Shown piece after piece: positions 37,365 through 44,974 of a stretch of DNA of 64,000 bases. Source of the stretch: Betaproteobacteria bacterium. Lineage in GTDB: Bacteria > Pseudomonadota > Gammaproteobacteria > Burkholderiales > SG8-39. The stretch is from NCBI GenBank assembly GCA_009693235.1, contig SHXR01000001.1:1-64000 (forward strand), written 5' to 3'. Below the pieces are notes generated by a model. That model did no database searches, was not told the DNA's origin, and worked only from the letters and a program-made list of their open reading frames with translations. How positions within the stretch are numbered: the first letter of the stretch is position 1; each line of letters starts with the position of its first letter. A program made the position numbers and the translations under genes.

Positions 37365-38645
37365 TTACGTCGCTGGTGCGGTTTGTTCGAGCTCGAGCGC
37401 TGCTGCCACGAGCGCCAAACGCGCGATGATGCCGTAAGCGTAGAAGCGATTTGCCTCGGCATCGGGCTTGGCGCTGAAGTCAGGCTGAATGCAACAATCG
37501 TTGAACGCGATCGGCACGAAATGCATGCCCGGTGCGTTCAGGTTTTCATCGATGCCGCGGCCGGTATGCACCCGGTAGAACCCGCCCACCACATGCCGGT
37601 CGATCATATAGACCACCGGTTCGCCCACCGCACCATCGATACGTTCGTGGGTGTGAACGCCTTCCTGAATGATCACGTCGTGGACTTCCAGCCCCTCTTT
37701 CACGACGGCCATTTTATTGCGCTGTTTGCGATTGAGGCCGACCACATCATCGACGCTTTTGGCCATCATGATGCCCATGCCGTAGGTGCCGACATCCGCT
37801 TTCACGACGACAAAGGGGTCGTCCTTGATGCCGTATTCGAGATACTTCGCGCGGATCTGATCGAGCATTTCGCCGACGTTGGCAGCCAGGCACTCTTCGC
37901 CGGCCCGTTCATGGAAACTCACTTGTCCGCAATGGGCATGGTAAGGATTGACGAGCCACGGATCGATCGCCAGCAGCTTTGCAAACTCGGCCGCGACCTG
38001 ATCGTAGGCGGTGAAGTGATTGCTTTTGCGACGCACCGTCCAGCCGGCGTGCAGCGGCGGCACCACGATCGAATCGTCCAGTCCACGCAGGATCTCGGGA
38101 ATCCCAGCCGACATATCGTTGTTGACGACCACCAGGCAAGGCTCGAAGTCTTTCACGCCAATCCGTTGGCCGGAGCGCACCAGGGGTTCAAGGACGAGCG
38201 GCGGATGGCCCGGAACTTCCACCTTGGTGGGTTCGGTAATGGTGGGCAGTAGACTGCCGATGCGAACATTGAGACCCGCCTGCCGGAAAATCGTGACCAA
38301 CCGCGCGATGTTCTGCATATAGAACGGGTTGCGCGTGTGGTTCTCGGGAATGAGCAACAGGTTGCTCGCGTTCGGGCAGGTGCGATCGATGGTCGAGCTC
38401 ACCGCCTGCACACACAATCCCTGAAACGCCGGATTCAGATTGTTGAAGCCGCCGGGAAAGAGGTTCGTGTCGACCGGCGCAACCTTGAAGCCGCTATTAC
38501 GCAGGTCGACCGACGCGTAGAACGGCGGCGTATGTTTCTGCCATTGCCCGCGAAACCAATGCTCGATCTCCGTACTCTTTACGAGAACACGGCTCTCAAG
38601 CTCTTGTAGCAGCCCGGCGTGGGTGGCGGTGAGATGGGGAATCAT
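37365..38645 (-). CDS. gshA: Glutamate-cysteine ligase (ATP-grasp type)
   Basis: Makes gamma-glutamylcysteine, the first step of glutathione synthesis. At 426 residues and with VVVKADVGTYGMGIMM and YMIDRHVVGGFYRVHTGRGIDENLNAPG segments, it belongs to the proteobacterial GshA class distinct from the E. coli enzyme. The start at ATG 38645 is supported by the N-terminal PHLTATHAGLLQELE alignment to the class. About 170 bases upstream separate it from the cytochrome gene; they should hold the promoter of the gsh-pts operon, but none was clear. Confidence 0.93.
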   Translation of the reverse strand: MIPHLTATHAGLLQELESRVLVKSTEIEHWFRGQWQKHTPPFYASVDLRNSGFKVAPVDTNLFPGGFNNLNPAFQGLCVQAVSSTIDRTCPNASNLLLIPENHTRNPFYMQNIARLVTIFRQAGLNVRIGSLLPTITEPTKVEVPGHPPLVLEPLVRSGQRIGVKDFEPCLVVVNNDMSAGIPEILRGLDDSIVVPPLHAGWTVRRKSNHFTAYDQVAAEFAKLLAIDPWLVNPYHAHCGQVSFHERAGEECLAANVGEMLDQIRAKYLEYGIKDDPFVVVKADVGTYGMGIMMAKSVDDVVGLNRKQRNKMAVVKEGLEVHDVIIQEGVHTHERIDGAVGEPVVYMIDRHVVGGFYRVHTGRGIDENLNAPGMHFVPIAFNDCCIQPDFSAKPDAEANRFYAYGIIARLALVAAALELEQTAPAT

Positions 38646-38814
38646 CAGTCCAATGGGGGGCCGTAAGACGCGGTAGCAAAGACAACAAATCCAAGCATCG
38701 CGGCGTCACCGTGTTGCCTAGCGGCGATTCTAACGCAAGGTGCTGCGAGCGGGGATGCGGTGATCCGGTCGCGATTAGGGGTGGCCGCTCCGGCCGGCTC
38801 TTAGGGACCAATGC

Positions 38815-39330
38815 CTACTGTTTTTTCGCCTCGGCCGCCGGCTCTTTCCAGCCGGCGCCCGCCTGGTTACCCATATACACCACTGCGCGCGCCACCTCGA
38901 GATCCGATAGATCGGTATTGCCGCCCTTTGCGGGCATACCGCGGCTAGTACCTTTTATGGTGTTGGCCAGCGCGGCCGCAAAGCCTTCCTTGATGCGTGG
39001 ACCCCACGTGGCCTTGTCACCCAACTTTGGGGCATTGGCAACACCCGCCGCATGGCACACCATGCACGTCGCTTTGTACACCGCTTCGCCGGCTAACTGC
39101 TCGCGGGGCTTCGAAGCATCGACCACCGCAACACTCGCGACCGGCTTGATCCGCTCGGCGACCAATTTCGAATCGAGCGCGGGGTTCGATGTTTGATTGA
39201 TTTCGAGCCCGCCGGTGACCAGCTTCGCGATCATGATGATCACGATGACCGGCACGACGAATGAGAGGAGGACGACGACGACCAGCTGCTGCCAAGTCTT
39301 GATGAATGACGTGTGTTCGTGCTGTTCCAT
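38815..39330 (-). CDS. Membrane-anchored cytochrome c5-like protein
   Basis: The 171-residue product has one N-terminal membrane segment (about 16-37, QLVVVVLLSFVVPVIVIIMI) and a periplasmic class I cytochrome domain with a single haem site C89-MV-C92-H93. A methionine in GMPAKGGN is the likely sixth ligand. It resembles cytochrome c5 electron carriers. A conserved lysine/proline-rich linker separates anchor and domain. It is divergent from the acetyltransferase gene. Confidence 0.88.
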   Translation of the reverse strand: MEQHEHTSFIKTWQQLVVVVLLSFVVPVIVIIMIAKLVTGGLEINQTSNPALDSKLVAERIKPVASVAVVDASKPREQLAGEAVYKATCMVCHAAGVANAPKLGDKATWGPRIKEGFAAALANTIKGTSRGMPAKGGNTDLSDLEVARAVVYMGNQAGAGWKEPAAEAKKQ

Positions 39331-39485
39331 GAAATCCCCGGGAAAGGCGATGCGAGCGCGTAAAGCGCGCGATTATACCCATCGATGAGAGGGGCATGGA
39401 CGCAATTGATGGTGGGGCTGGCTGGATGCTCTGCCGGTGCCACGTCGGTATGATCCAGAGGACGCTTTCAAGACAAGCAGCCGGC

Positions 39486-39956
39486 ATGCGCCACATCGAC
39501 ATCATGACCGCTACGACCACCCGCGACTATGCCGCAGGTCGCGCACTGATCGAGGAATACGCTGGCGCCTTGAATGTGGACCTCTGCTTTCAGAATTTCT
39601 CGACGGAAATTGCCGATCTGCCAGTGTCTACGGACCACCCGGTGGCGCTCTACTGCTTGCGCATATCGACGGGCAAAGCCGCCGGTTGTGTGGCAATTCG
39701 CCCTCTGGAGGGCGCGGTGTGCGAAATGAAGCGCCTCTATGTGAAGAGTCAGTATCGCGGCATGCACCTTGGCCACAGATTGGTTGAAGCGGCCATCGAA
39801 CAAGCAGCGCGTCTTGGCTATACGCGCATCGTGCTGGATACGCTGCCTGGCATGGTTCCGGCGCAGCGCCTCTACGCATCGTTCGGATTTCAGGAGATCG
39901 AAGGGTATTACGCGAACCCGGTGGCCGGGGTGCGTTACCTGGCGCGCGACCTATAG
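39486..39956 (+). CDS. GNAT-family N-acetyltransferase
   Basis: This protein of about 156 residues contains the acetyl-CoA binding motif LYVKSQYRGMHLGHRLVEAA (R/Q-x-x-G-x-G/A type) and the C-terminal LYASFGFQEIEGYY block. ATG 39486 or 39504 could be the start; both keep the whole fold. The substrate is not predictable. It is the last gene before the tRNA-linked island. Confidence 0.85.
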   Translation: MRHIDIMTATTTRDYAAGRALIEEYAGALNVDLCFQNFSTEIADLPVSTDHPVALYCLRISTGKAAGCVAIRPLEGAVCEMKRLYVKSQYRGMHLGHRLVEAAIEQAARLGYTRIVLDTLPGMVPAQRLYASFGFQEIEGYYANPVAGVRYLARDL

Positions 39957-40064
39957 GGCGCGGTAGTCGTTGAACGCGCGCCACCTATCCTTCAAGGTGC
40001 ATTGACAGCGGCAGTCGCATGGACGCTCGACGCAAAAGGCGCTATCCTCAGCGCCCCTCGAAGG

Positions 40065-40141
40065 GCGCCCGTAGCTCAGTTGGATAGAGTGTTGGTTTCC
40101 GAAGCCAAAGGTCGCAGGTTCGATTCCTGCCGGGCGCGCCA
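40065..40141 (+). tRNA. tRNA-Arg (anticodon CCG)
   Basis: A complete cloverleaf of 77 bases with encoded CCA. The acceptor stem is GCGCCCG/CGGGCGC, the D arm is GCTC...GAGT, the anticodon arm is TTGGT-TTCCGAA-GCCAA with CCG at positions 34-36, and the T arm is GCAGG-TTCGATT-CCTGC. It reads CGG codons. The decayed toxin-antitoxin/ArdC island begins directly downstream, as is common for integration at tRNA 3' ends. No second copy of the tRNA 3' end was found in the window. Confidence 0.97.
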
Positions 40142-40207
40142 AGCCATCTGCGGTCGTCGCATCGCCAGTCAGTCGAAGCCAGTATCGCGCCGTAAAGGAG
40201 GTTGACC

Positions 40208-40536
40208 ATGGCTCGAACACAAATCCACCCCGGCGAAATCCTCGCCGAAGAGCTTGATGAACTTGGTGTCAGCCCGACCGAGCTGGCGCGGCAAATTCGC
40301 GTCCCGCGAACCGCATCAGCCAGATCATCAACGGCAAACGCGCTGTTACGGGCGACACCGCTCTTCGCCTCGCGCACTGGTTTGGCACGAGCCCGCAGTT
40401 CTGGATGAATTTGCAGGCGCTCTACGATGTGCGCTTGGCCCAGCAGGAGGCGGGTGCGGAGATCAAAGCGCTGCCGACCAAGACAAAGGTGATCACGGTT
40501 TGTCGCAGCCGCTTGTCGTCTACGCCGACCGCCTGA
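40208..40536 (+). pseudogene. HigA-type antitoxin remnant with frameshift and foreign 3' end
   Basis: ATG 40208 has an excellent Shine-Dalgarno (taaaggaggttgacc). The product begins ARTQIHPGEILAEELDELGV, the HigA/VapI opening, with the helix-turn-helix following. At about 40304-40308 (CCGCG) a base is missing. In the +1 frame the sequence resumes as NRISQIINGKRAVTGDTALR and LAHWFGTSPQFWMNLQ, normal HigA. The restored frame then runs past its natural end (about KALPTKT) into an unrelated segment and stops at TGA 40534. No HigB toxin gene lies upstream; the tRNA is there instead. Confidence 0.8.
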
Positions 40537-40605
40537 CCAAGACGGAGAGTCACGACAAGGGCAAGGCGACCGAGCGCGAAATCCCGTTCATGAAGGGCTA
40601 TCAGG
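40506..40605 (+). pseudogene. Fragment of an ArdC-type antirestriction protein
   Basis: About 33 codons in one frame read QPLVVYADRLTKTESHD, then KGKATEREIPFMKGY. This matches the part of the ArdC N-terminal ssDNA-binding domain that usually reads VV(F/Y)AD.F...E.REIPFLKGYTVFN. Neither the start of ArdC nor its zinc-peptidase domain is present. The fragment is joined directly to the end of the higA remnant. ArdC genes are carried by plasmids and conjugative elements, so this points to a lost mobile element. The following 200 bases (to 40791) hold no recognised gene. Confidence 0.55.
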
Positions 40606-40791
40606 CTGACCAGAAGCGCTTCCTCGTTCCTGTGCCATTCCCTTTCGCATGTTGCTTTCGCTCTCGCGGGCTTTCTCGCCCGGCGTGCTCTCGCGTTCGC
40701 CGGGGAAGGCTCTGCACTCCATCCGGCAGATCAAGGAGCGTAGGAATTCCTGAAACCTTGTCTTTTCTTGTGCACAAGGCGCTTGAGAACA

Positions 40792-40809
40792 TATGCCTTT
40801 AAGGACATA
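40792..40809. promoter_or_regulatory. Imperfect palindrome, candidate antitoxin operator
   Basis: TATGCCTT-T-AAGGACATA forms an inverted repeat just upstream of the toxin remnant and its antitoxin. Antitoxins of this class bind such palindromes to repress their own operon. A separate perfect palindrome, CTTGTGCACAAG, lies at 40767-40778. Function is inference. Confidence 0.4.
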
Positions 40810-40816
40810 CTAATGC

Positions 40817-40888
40817 ATGCCCTGGAACGTTCTCTTCCACGACGACTTTGATGCCGGATTTTGGGAACTGCCAGAGACAGTGCAGGGG
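40817..40888 (+). pseudogene. HigB/RelE-type (Gp49-like) toxin reduced to its first ~23 codons
   Basis: From ATG 40817 the sequence reads MPWNVLFHDDFDAGFWELPE followed by TVQ, the N-terminus of Gp49-like HigB toxins (normally MWNVLFHDDFDAEF.ELPEAVQ). The remaining roughly 90 codons are missing. The sequence passes straight into the ribosome site (GGGGAGATGTC) and ATG of the antitoxin. This is best explained by one internal deletion that removed the toxin body and spared the antitoxin start. Confidence 0.75.
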
Positions 40889-40895
40889 AGATGTC

Positions 40896-41258
40896 ATGGC
40901 AAAGACACTGCGACAGAAAATGGGTGAGTTGCGGCCAGCCCGCCGTCGGAAAGTCGAAGCGCGTACCTGCACCCTGATCGCGGAAGAAATGGCGCTCGTA
41001 GAACTTCGTCAGGCGATGGTTTTGACGCAGGAAAAGATCTCCGCAACGCTGGGAATCGGCCAGGAGGGCGTATCGCGGCTAGAAAAGCGTAGCGATCTCC
41101 TGGTCTCGACCCTCCGCGATTACGTCGAGGCGATGGGCGGGCGGCTTCGCCTGATCGCGGATTTTCCCGACCGCGCTTCGGTCGAACTCACGGGTCTTGC
41201 CGCGATCGAGGCGCGGAAGCTAAAGGGCGTGAAGAAACCGACTCGCCCGGTACGTTAG
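40896..41258 (+). CDS. XRE-family antitoxin, orphaned by loss of its toxin
   Basis: The 120-residue protein from ATG 40896 (behind GGGGAGATGTC) has a helix-turn-helix at about 50-75 (LRQAMVLTQEKISATLGIGQEGVSRLEKR) and the LVSTLRDYVEAMGGRLRLIADFPD tail typical of antitoxins paired with Gp49-like HigB toxins. It normally neutralises the toxin and represses the operon. Here the toxin is only a 23-codon stub, so the gene is an orphan antitoxin that may still regulate itself or shield the cell from related toxins. Confidence 0.85.
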   Translation: MAKTLRQKMGELRPARRRKVEARTCTLIAEEMALVELRQAMVLTQEKISATLGIGQEGVSRLEKRSDLLVSTLRDYVEAMGGRLRLIADFPDRASVELTGLAAIEARKLKGVKKPTRPVR

Positions 41259-41355
41259 GGTTGGTGCTTCGCTTTGCGCCATCTTCGGGCCGCGACACTA
41301 CGGCGGTAATTTGTCGAGCGCCGCGCAATGTATTCGCGCGGCCTTACGCGGAGTC

Positions 41356-41679
41356 TCAAATGACCGCTTCCAGTCCCTTGCGATCGAGCAGGTTAAGCAG
41401 CTTGAGGGATGGTCCGCTCGGATGCTTGTCACCTATCTCCCATTTGCGAACGGTCGAGAGGCTGGTATTCAGCACGGCAGCGAGCACGGCCTGACTCACT
41501 TGCAGGTGATCGCGCAATGCGCGAATTTTTTTACCGTCGTATTGTGGAATGGGGTCGAGGCAGAGGACATCGAACTTGCGCATCTTGCGTTTGTCGATAA
41601 AGCCTAGGCGATGCAGATCACTCGATGTCTCGTGCACGGCTTCAAGAATTCGGCTTTTAGCCTTGGGTTTTGCTTTCAA
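41356..41679 (-). CDS. Helix-turn-helix antitoxin (HigA-2/NadS-like) of a RelE-type pair
   Basis: Starting at TTG 41679, seven bases after AGGAGA, gives 107 residues beginning MKAKPKAKSRILEAVHETSS, which matches the family opening; ATG 41703 is an alternative. The DNA-binding helix-turn-helix is VSQAVLAAVLNTSLSTVRKWE at about 68-88, followed by the GPSLKLLNLLDRKGLEA tail. It is the second gene of a toxin-first operon and overlaps the natural 3' end of the toxin gene by about 20 bases. Confidence 0.85.
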   Translation of the reverse strand: MKAKPKAKSRILEAVHETSSDLHRLGFIDKRKMRKFDVLCLDPIPQYDGKKIRALRDHLQVSQAVLAAVLNTSLSTVRKWEIGDKHPSGPSLKLLNLLDRKGLEAVI

Positions 41680-42043
41680 GACAAATCTCCTGTAACGAAC
41701 CATCCTCCATTGCCTTGTCGAGCTGCCTGCCTGTCCTGGTAAGCAGCTATTCCGCGATTTCCTTCAATGCTTCCAGTTCATCGTCCGTAATGTTGGCTCG
41801 ATCGTTCTTTTCGAACCCATAGAGGAAGAACCATCGGTCCCGCCTGTTTGTCGCAACGAGCGTTCTGGCGCCGCCACGCTTGCCGCGGCCAGCAACGCCA
41901 ATCCGCTTTTTGATGACGCCACCGCCCAAGTCCCCATCGATCAAGCCTTGCCCCATCTCGGCCACTGCATGACATAACACGCTGTCGGTCAGCTCCGCTT
42001 TTCGCATCCACCGGCTGAAGAACCGTGTTTTGAATACGCGCAT
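41657..42043 (-). pseudogene. RelE/ParE-superfamily toxin with an in-frame TAG near its C-terminus
   Basis: From ATG 42043 the product reads MRVFKTRFFSRWMRKAEL, then DLGGGVIKKRI, GGARTLVATNRRDRWFFLYGF and NDRANITDDELEALKEIAE, a COG4737-type toxin. A TAG at 41749-41747 ends it at 98 residues. In the same frame follow LLTRTGRQLDKAMEDGSLQE and ICLESKTQG, closing at TAA 41659. Family members carry this C-terminal block (LL.LT...L..A...G.L.E), so it is the genuine end. Whether the truncated toxin is active is unknown. The start follows GGGGATC. Confidence 0.8.
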
Positions 42044-42050
42044 GATCCCC

Positions 42051-42082
42051 ATATTATGCCACCTAGTGGCATAATATGTCAA
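42051..42082 (-). promoter_or_regulatory. Perfect 12-bp inverted repeat overlapping the toxin-antitoxin promoter
   Basis: ATATTATGCCAC (42051-42062) and its exact inverse GTGGCATAATAT (42066-42077) are separated by CTA. On the minus strand TTGACA (42082-42077) and CATAAT (42058-42053) form a -35/-10 pair with an 18-base spacer, so the repeat fills the promoter. This is the expected site of autoregulation by the antitoxin. The -10 is only about 10 bases from the toxin ATG, so the transcript would have almost no leader. Confidence 0.75.
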
Positions 42083-42192
42083 CTCGTATTTCGTCTCGCT
42101 AGCGGTGAATTAGGAATGAACCAGATCCTGCTCGAACGGCGCGGCGAGCCGCAGTGCGAGAAAAAGCAACCGCTGAATTCCGCTGAGGCGAA

Positions 42193-42822
42193 TTACGTCG
42201 GCGCCACCGCAAACCGCAAGCGCCGGTAGCGGCGGACTACTTCACCTGGCGCGGGGTGCAGCGCACCGATACAACCGAGGTCGGCATCAGTGTCCATTTC
42301 GACGATTGCGGTCAACGGGACGGGCCGATCGAGCTGTCCGCGCAGGCGCTGCTCAGCGGTGACCGGTCCGGTCGCAGTCGCGTCCCCTTCGATAATACGC
42401 AGTCGGCTCACACCCGTTCGCTTCGCAATCGCTTCGGCCATTTGGGTCAGACGGCCACCTGCCTTGGCGCCATCCAGCGCAAGCGTTGCGCAGAAGAGGC
42501 CCGCGCCTGTCCCCATATCGAATCGCACACGGCAGGCGCCGCGTATTGAATTACGAAATCCCGCGATCACCTTCTTCGTTCGCTCGGTCGGATTTTCCAA
42601 ACGACTCCGGTAAGTGGGCGAGGTCAATGCATCAAGCGATGCGACCTCATAGAACGCGAGATAGCGCGGCTTCGTAGCTGCATCGAGTGCCTCATACCGC
42701 TGACCATTGAGGAACCCCGGGCAGGCCAGCCGTTCGGGGAAATGTTCCTCATCGTACCAGGCGTCGTAGGCAGCGGCGACGCCTGGGTCGACGTCGTGCC
42801 AAATCGCCAGCATTGCGGTCAT
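42193..42822 (-). CDS. Hypothetical protein with an EthD/dimeric alpha-beta barrel-like N-terminus
   Basis: The 209-residue product begins MTAMLAIWHDVDPGVAAAYD and continues AWYDEEHFPERLACPGFLNGQRY, the W.D..EH.PERL..PGF pattern seen in dimeric alpha-beta barrel proteins that handle aromatic or quinoid compounds. A second, similar half may follow (ATLALDGAKAGGRL... to the end). No signal peptide is visible. It is divergent from the CoA-transferase gene across 75 bases, so it may share control with the catabolic operon. Function is not known. Confidence 0.65.
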   Translation of the reverse strand: MTAMLAIWHDVDPGVAAAYDAWYDEEHFPERLACPGFLNGQRYEALDAATKPRYLAFYEVASLDALTSPTYRSRLENPTERTKKVIAGFRNSIRGACRVRFDMGTGAGLFCATLALDGAKAGGRLTQMAEAIAKRTGVSRLRIIEGDATATGPVTAEQRLRGQLDRPVPLTAIVEMDTDADLGCIGALHPAPGEVVRRYRRLRFAVAPT

Positions 42823-42897
42823 GCGCGAAGTCCCATGAACTACGACAGAATTGATCAGGATACCTGTTCGGATGTGTCAACGATCAAAAGGACTGTC

Positions 42898-44124
42898 ATG
42901 TTACCCGTTCATCAGTTACCTGCTCAACGAGCTGGCGAAGGCATGCGCCTGCTCGAAGGCGTGCGCGTCATCGATCTCACCACCTCGATCGCCGGCCCGT
43001 ACGCGACGATGCTGTTGGGCGATTTCGGCGCCGACATCGTAAAGATCGAAAAGCCGGGCGTAGGCGACGATTGCCGTGCCTGGGGGCCGCCCTTTCTCGA
43101 CGGCGAGTCATTGTGGTTTCTCTCGGTCAATCGCAACAAGCGGAGCCTCACGCTGGATTTCTCCCAGCCAGATGGCCTGGCGGCGTTGCATGCGCTCGTG
43201 AAAGCCGCCGACGTTGTGGTCACCAACGCGTTGCCCCGCGTGCAAAAGAAACTAAAGATCGATCACGCGAGTCTATCGGCGGTCAACCCGAGCCTCATTT
43301 TCGTGTCGCTCACCGGCTTTGGTCTAGCAGGTACGCGCGCGGAGCGCCCCTGTTACGACCTGATTGCCGAGGGCTACAGCAGCGTCATGGATCTCACCGG
43401 CGAGCTGGCACAAGATCCGCAAAAAGTCGGCGCCCCCGCCGCCGATGTATTGAGCGGGATGGATGTGGGGCTCGCCACCGCCTGCGCGCTCTTCCATCGC
43501 CAGCGAACCGGACAAGGCCATCTGATCGATGCGGCGCTGGTGGAAAGCATGACGCGCTTCATGTCCTCGCGCATCGTGACCTACCTCGGTTCGGGCGATG
43601 TGCCGAGGCGCTCCGGTGCGAAGGACAGCGTGATCGCGATCTATCAGGTATTCCAGACGGAAGACGAGCCGATTACGCTCGGGCTTGGCAACGACAATCT
43701 ATTCCGGCGTTTCTGTGATGCCACGGGTAACACCCAACTTGGTACCGATCCGCGTTATGCGACCAACGTCGGGCGTCGTGCAGTGCGCGCGGAATTGGTC
43801 GCACGCATTCAAGCGCTTCTCCTTACCAAGCCGCGTGCACATTGGCTCGCGCTCTTCGATAAGGCGGGTGTACCGGCGGGGCCGATCAATCGTGTTGATC
43901 AGGTCGCAGCTGATGAGGCGTTGATCGACCGTGGCCTCTTCTATCGCATCGATACCGAGGGTGAGCCCATCCCGCAGGTGGGGCTTGGCGTACACGTCGA
44001 TGGATCGAGCGACACGCTACGCATGCGTCCGCCGCGCCTTGGCGAACAAAGCGAGGCCATCCTGCGCGAGGCGGGTATTACAGACGACGTGATTCAGTCC
44101 TTGCGTGCCAAGGGGATTGTTTAA
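42898..44124 (+). CDS. CaiB/BaiF-family CoA transferase (class III)
   Basis: Expected to move CoA between acids, activating a carboxylate without ATP. ATG 42898 follows AAAGGA and gives 408 residues; ATG 42943 is an alternative. Family motifs are GVRVIDLTTSIAGPYATMLL, GDFGADIVKIEKPGVGD, FLSVNRNKRSLTLDF, and the catalytic aspartate in GAPAADVLSGM. First gene of a run of catabolic genes on the plus strand. The acceptor acid is probably the same alicyclic or aromatic acid handled by the downstream ligase and BadI-like hydrolase. Confidence 0.9.
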   Translation: MLPVHQLPAQRAGEGMRLLEGVRVIDLTTSIAGPYATMLLGDFGADIVKIEKPGVGDDCRAWGPPFLDGESLWFLSVNRNKRSLTLDFSQPDGLAALHALVKAADVVVTNALPRVQKKLKIDHASLSAVNPSLIFVSLTGFGLAGTRAERPCYDLIAEGYSSVMDLTGELAQDPQKVGAPAADVLSGMDVGLATACALFHRQRTGQGHLIDAALVESMTRFMSSRIVTYLGSGDVPRRSGAKDSVIAIYQVFQTEDEPITLGLGNDNLFRRFCDATGNTQLGTDPRYATNVGRRAVRAELVARIQALLLTKPRAHWLALFDKAGVPAGPINRVDQVAADEALIDRGLFYRIDTEGEPIPQVGLGVHVDGSSDTLRMRPPRLGEQSEAILREAGITDDVIQSLRAKGIV

Positions 44125-44173
44125 AGGGGCGGTGCGCTAAACTCGCTCTTCATCGTTCTCCCAGGCAATCGCC

Positions 44174-44953
44174 ATGTCGTTTCAGACCATTTTTTACGCC
44201 GAAGACGGCCCGATTGGCACGATTACGCTCAATCGCCCCGATGACGGCAACATGTTTAACGCCACCATGTGCCATGAGATTCGCGATTGCATCAATAACA
44301 TCCGCCGGGAAACGCGTACGCACGTGCTGGTGATCACCGGTGCCGGCGAAAAGTTCTTTTGCATCGGTGGCCGTAAAGACGGCATGGAAGACACGATGAT
44401 GTATGCGGGCGTGCTGCCGACGCTCGAAATGTATGAATCGATCGAGCGGTTGCAAAAACCGGTGATCGCCTCAGTCAACGGCTTCGCGGTGGGGGGCGGC
44501 AATGTTCTGCAGATGGTCTGCGACCTCACGATTGCAAAAGCGAGCGCCGTGTTCCGCCAGGTCGGTCCCATGATGGGCAGCTTCGATGCGGGCTACGGCA
44601 CCTGGTATCTCGAAGACCTTGTGGGGAAAAAGAAAGCAAAGGAAATGTGGTTCCACAATCCGAAGATATCGTCGGCCGAAGCGTTGTCGCTCGGACTCAT
44701 CAATCGCGTGGTGCCTGATGACAAGCTGCGCGCGGAAACCCGGCAATGGGCACTTGAGATCGCCGATCGCGGCTCTTTCGCACTCGCTGCGGTGAAAGCG
44801 GCGTTCAATGCACGGCATGGCGGCGTGGCGGGCTTGTCGCGTATGGCCCACGATCTGCTGCTCAGGCAGTACCTGGATACGGACGAGTCAAAGGAGCTGT
44901 CGAAATCATTTGCCGAACGGCGCAAACCCGATCCCTCGACGTTTGGGCATTAG
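44174..44953 (+). CDS. Crotonase-family ring hydrolase, BadI/MenB-like
   Basis: This 259-residue crotonase-fold protein is closer to BadI (2-ketocyclohexanecarboxyl-CoA hydrolase) and MenB than to ordinary enoyl-CoA hydratases. Diagnostic are GFAVGGGNVLQMVCDLTIA, RQVGPMMGSFDAGYGTWYLE, DLVGKKKAKEMWF and the terminal YLDTDESKELSKSFAERRKP. BadI opens an alicyclic ring after beta-oxidation-like steps. The neighbouring ligase, dehydrogenases and hydratase supply the other expected activities, so ring cleavage of a cyclohexane-carboxyl-CoA or related compound is a good working idea. It is inference from family and context. Confidence 0.78.
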   Translation: MSFQTIFYAEDGPIGTITLNRPDDGNMFNATMCHEIRDCINNIRRETRTHVLVITGAGEKFFCIGGRKDGMEDTMMYAGVLPTLEMYESIERLQKPVIASVNGFAVGGGNVLQMVCDLTIAKASAVFRQVGPMMGSFDAGYGTWYLEDLVGKKKAKEMWFHNPKISSAEALSLGLINRVVPDDKLRAETRQWALEIADRGSFALAAVKAAFNARHGGVAGLSRMAHDLLLRQYLDTDESKELSKSFAERRKPDPSTFGH

Positions 44954-44974
44954 GTCCCGCGCGGCTTGCGCACC

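Noticed and set aside
42119-42232. 37-codon frame starting MNQILLERRG
   Set aside because: It overlaps the end of the hypothetical gene on the other strand and shows no recognisable feature or clear ribosome site.
40142-42250. Attachment-site duplicate of the tRNA-Arg 3' end marking the island's far edge
   Set aside because: No copy of the TTCGATTCCTGCC segment was found downstream. The island may have decayed or integrated differently.
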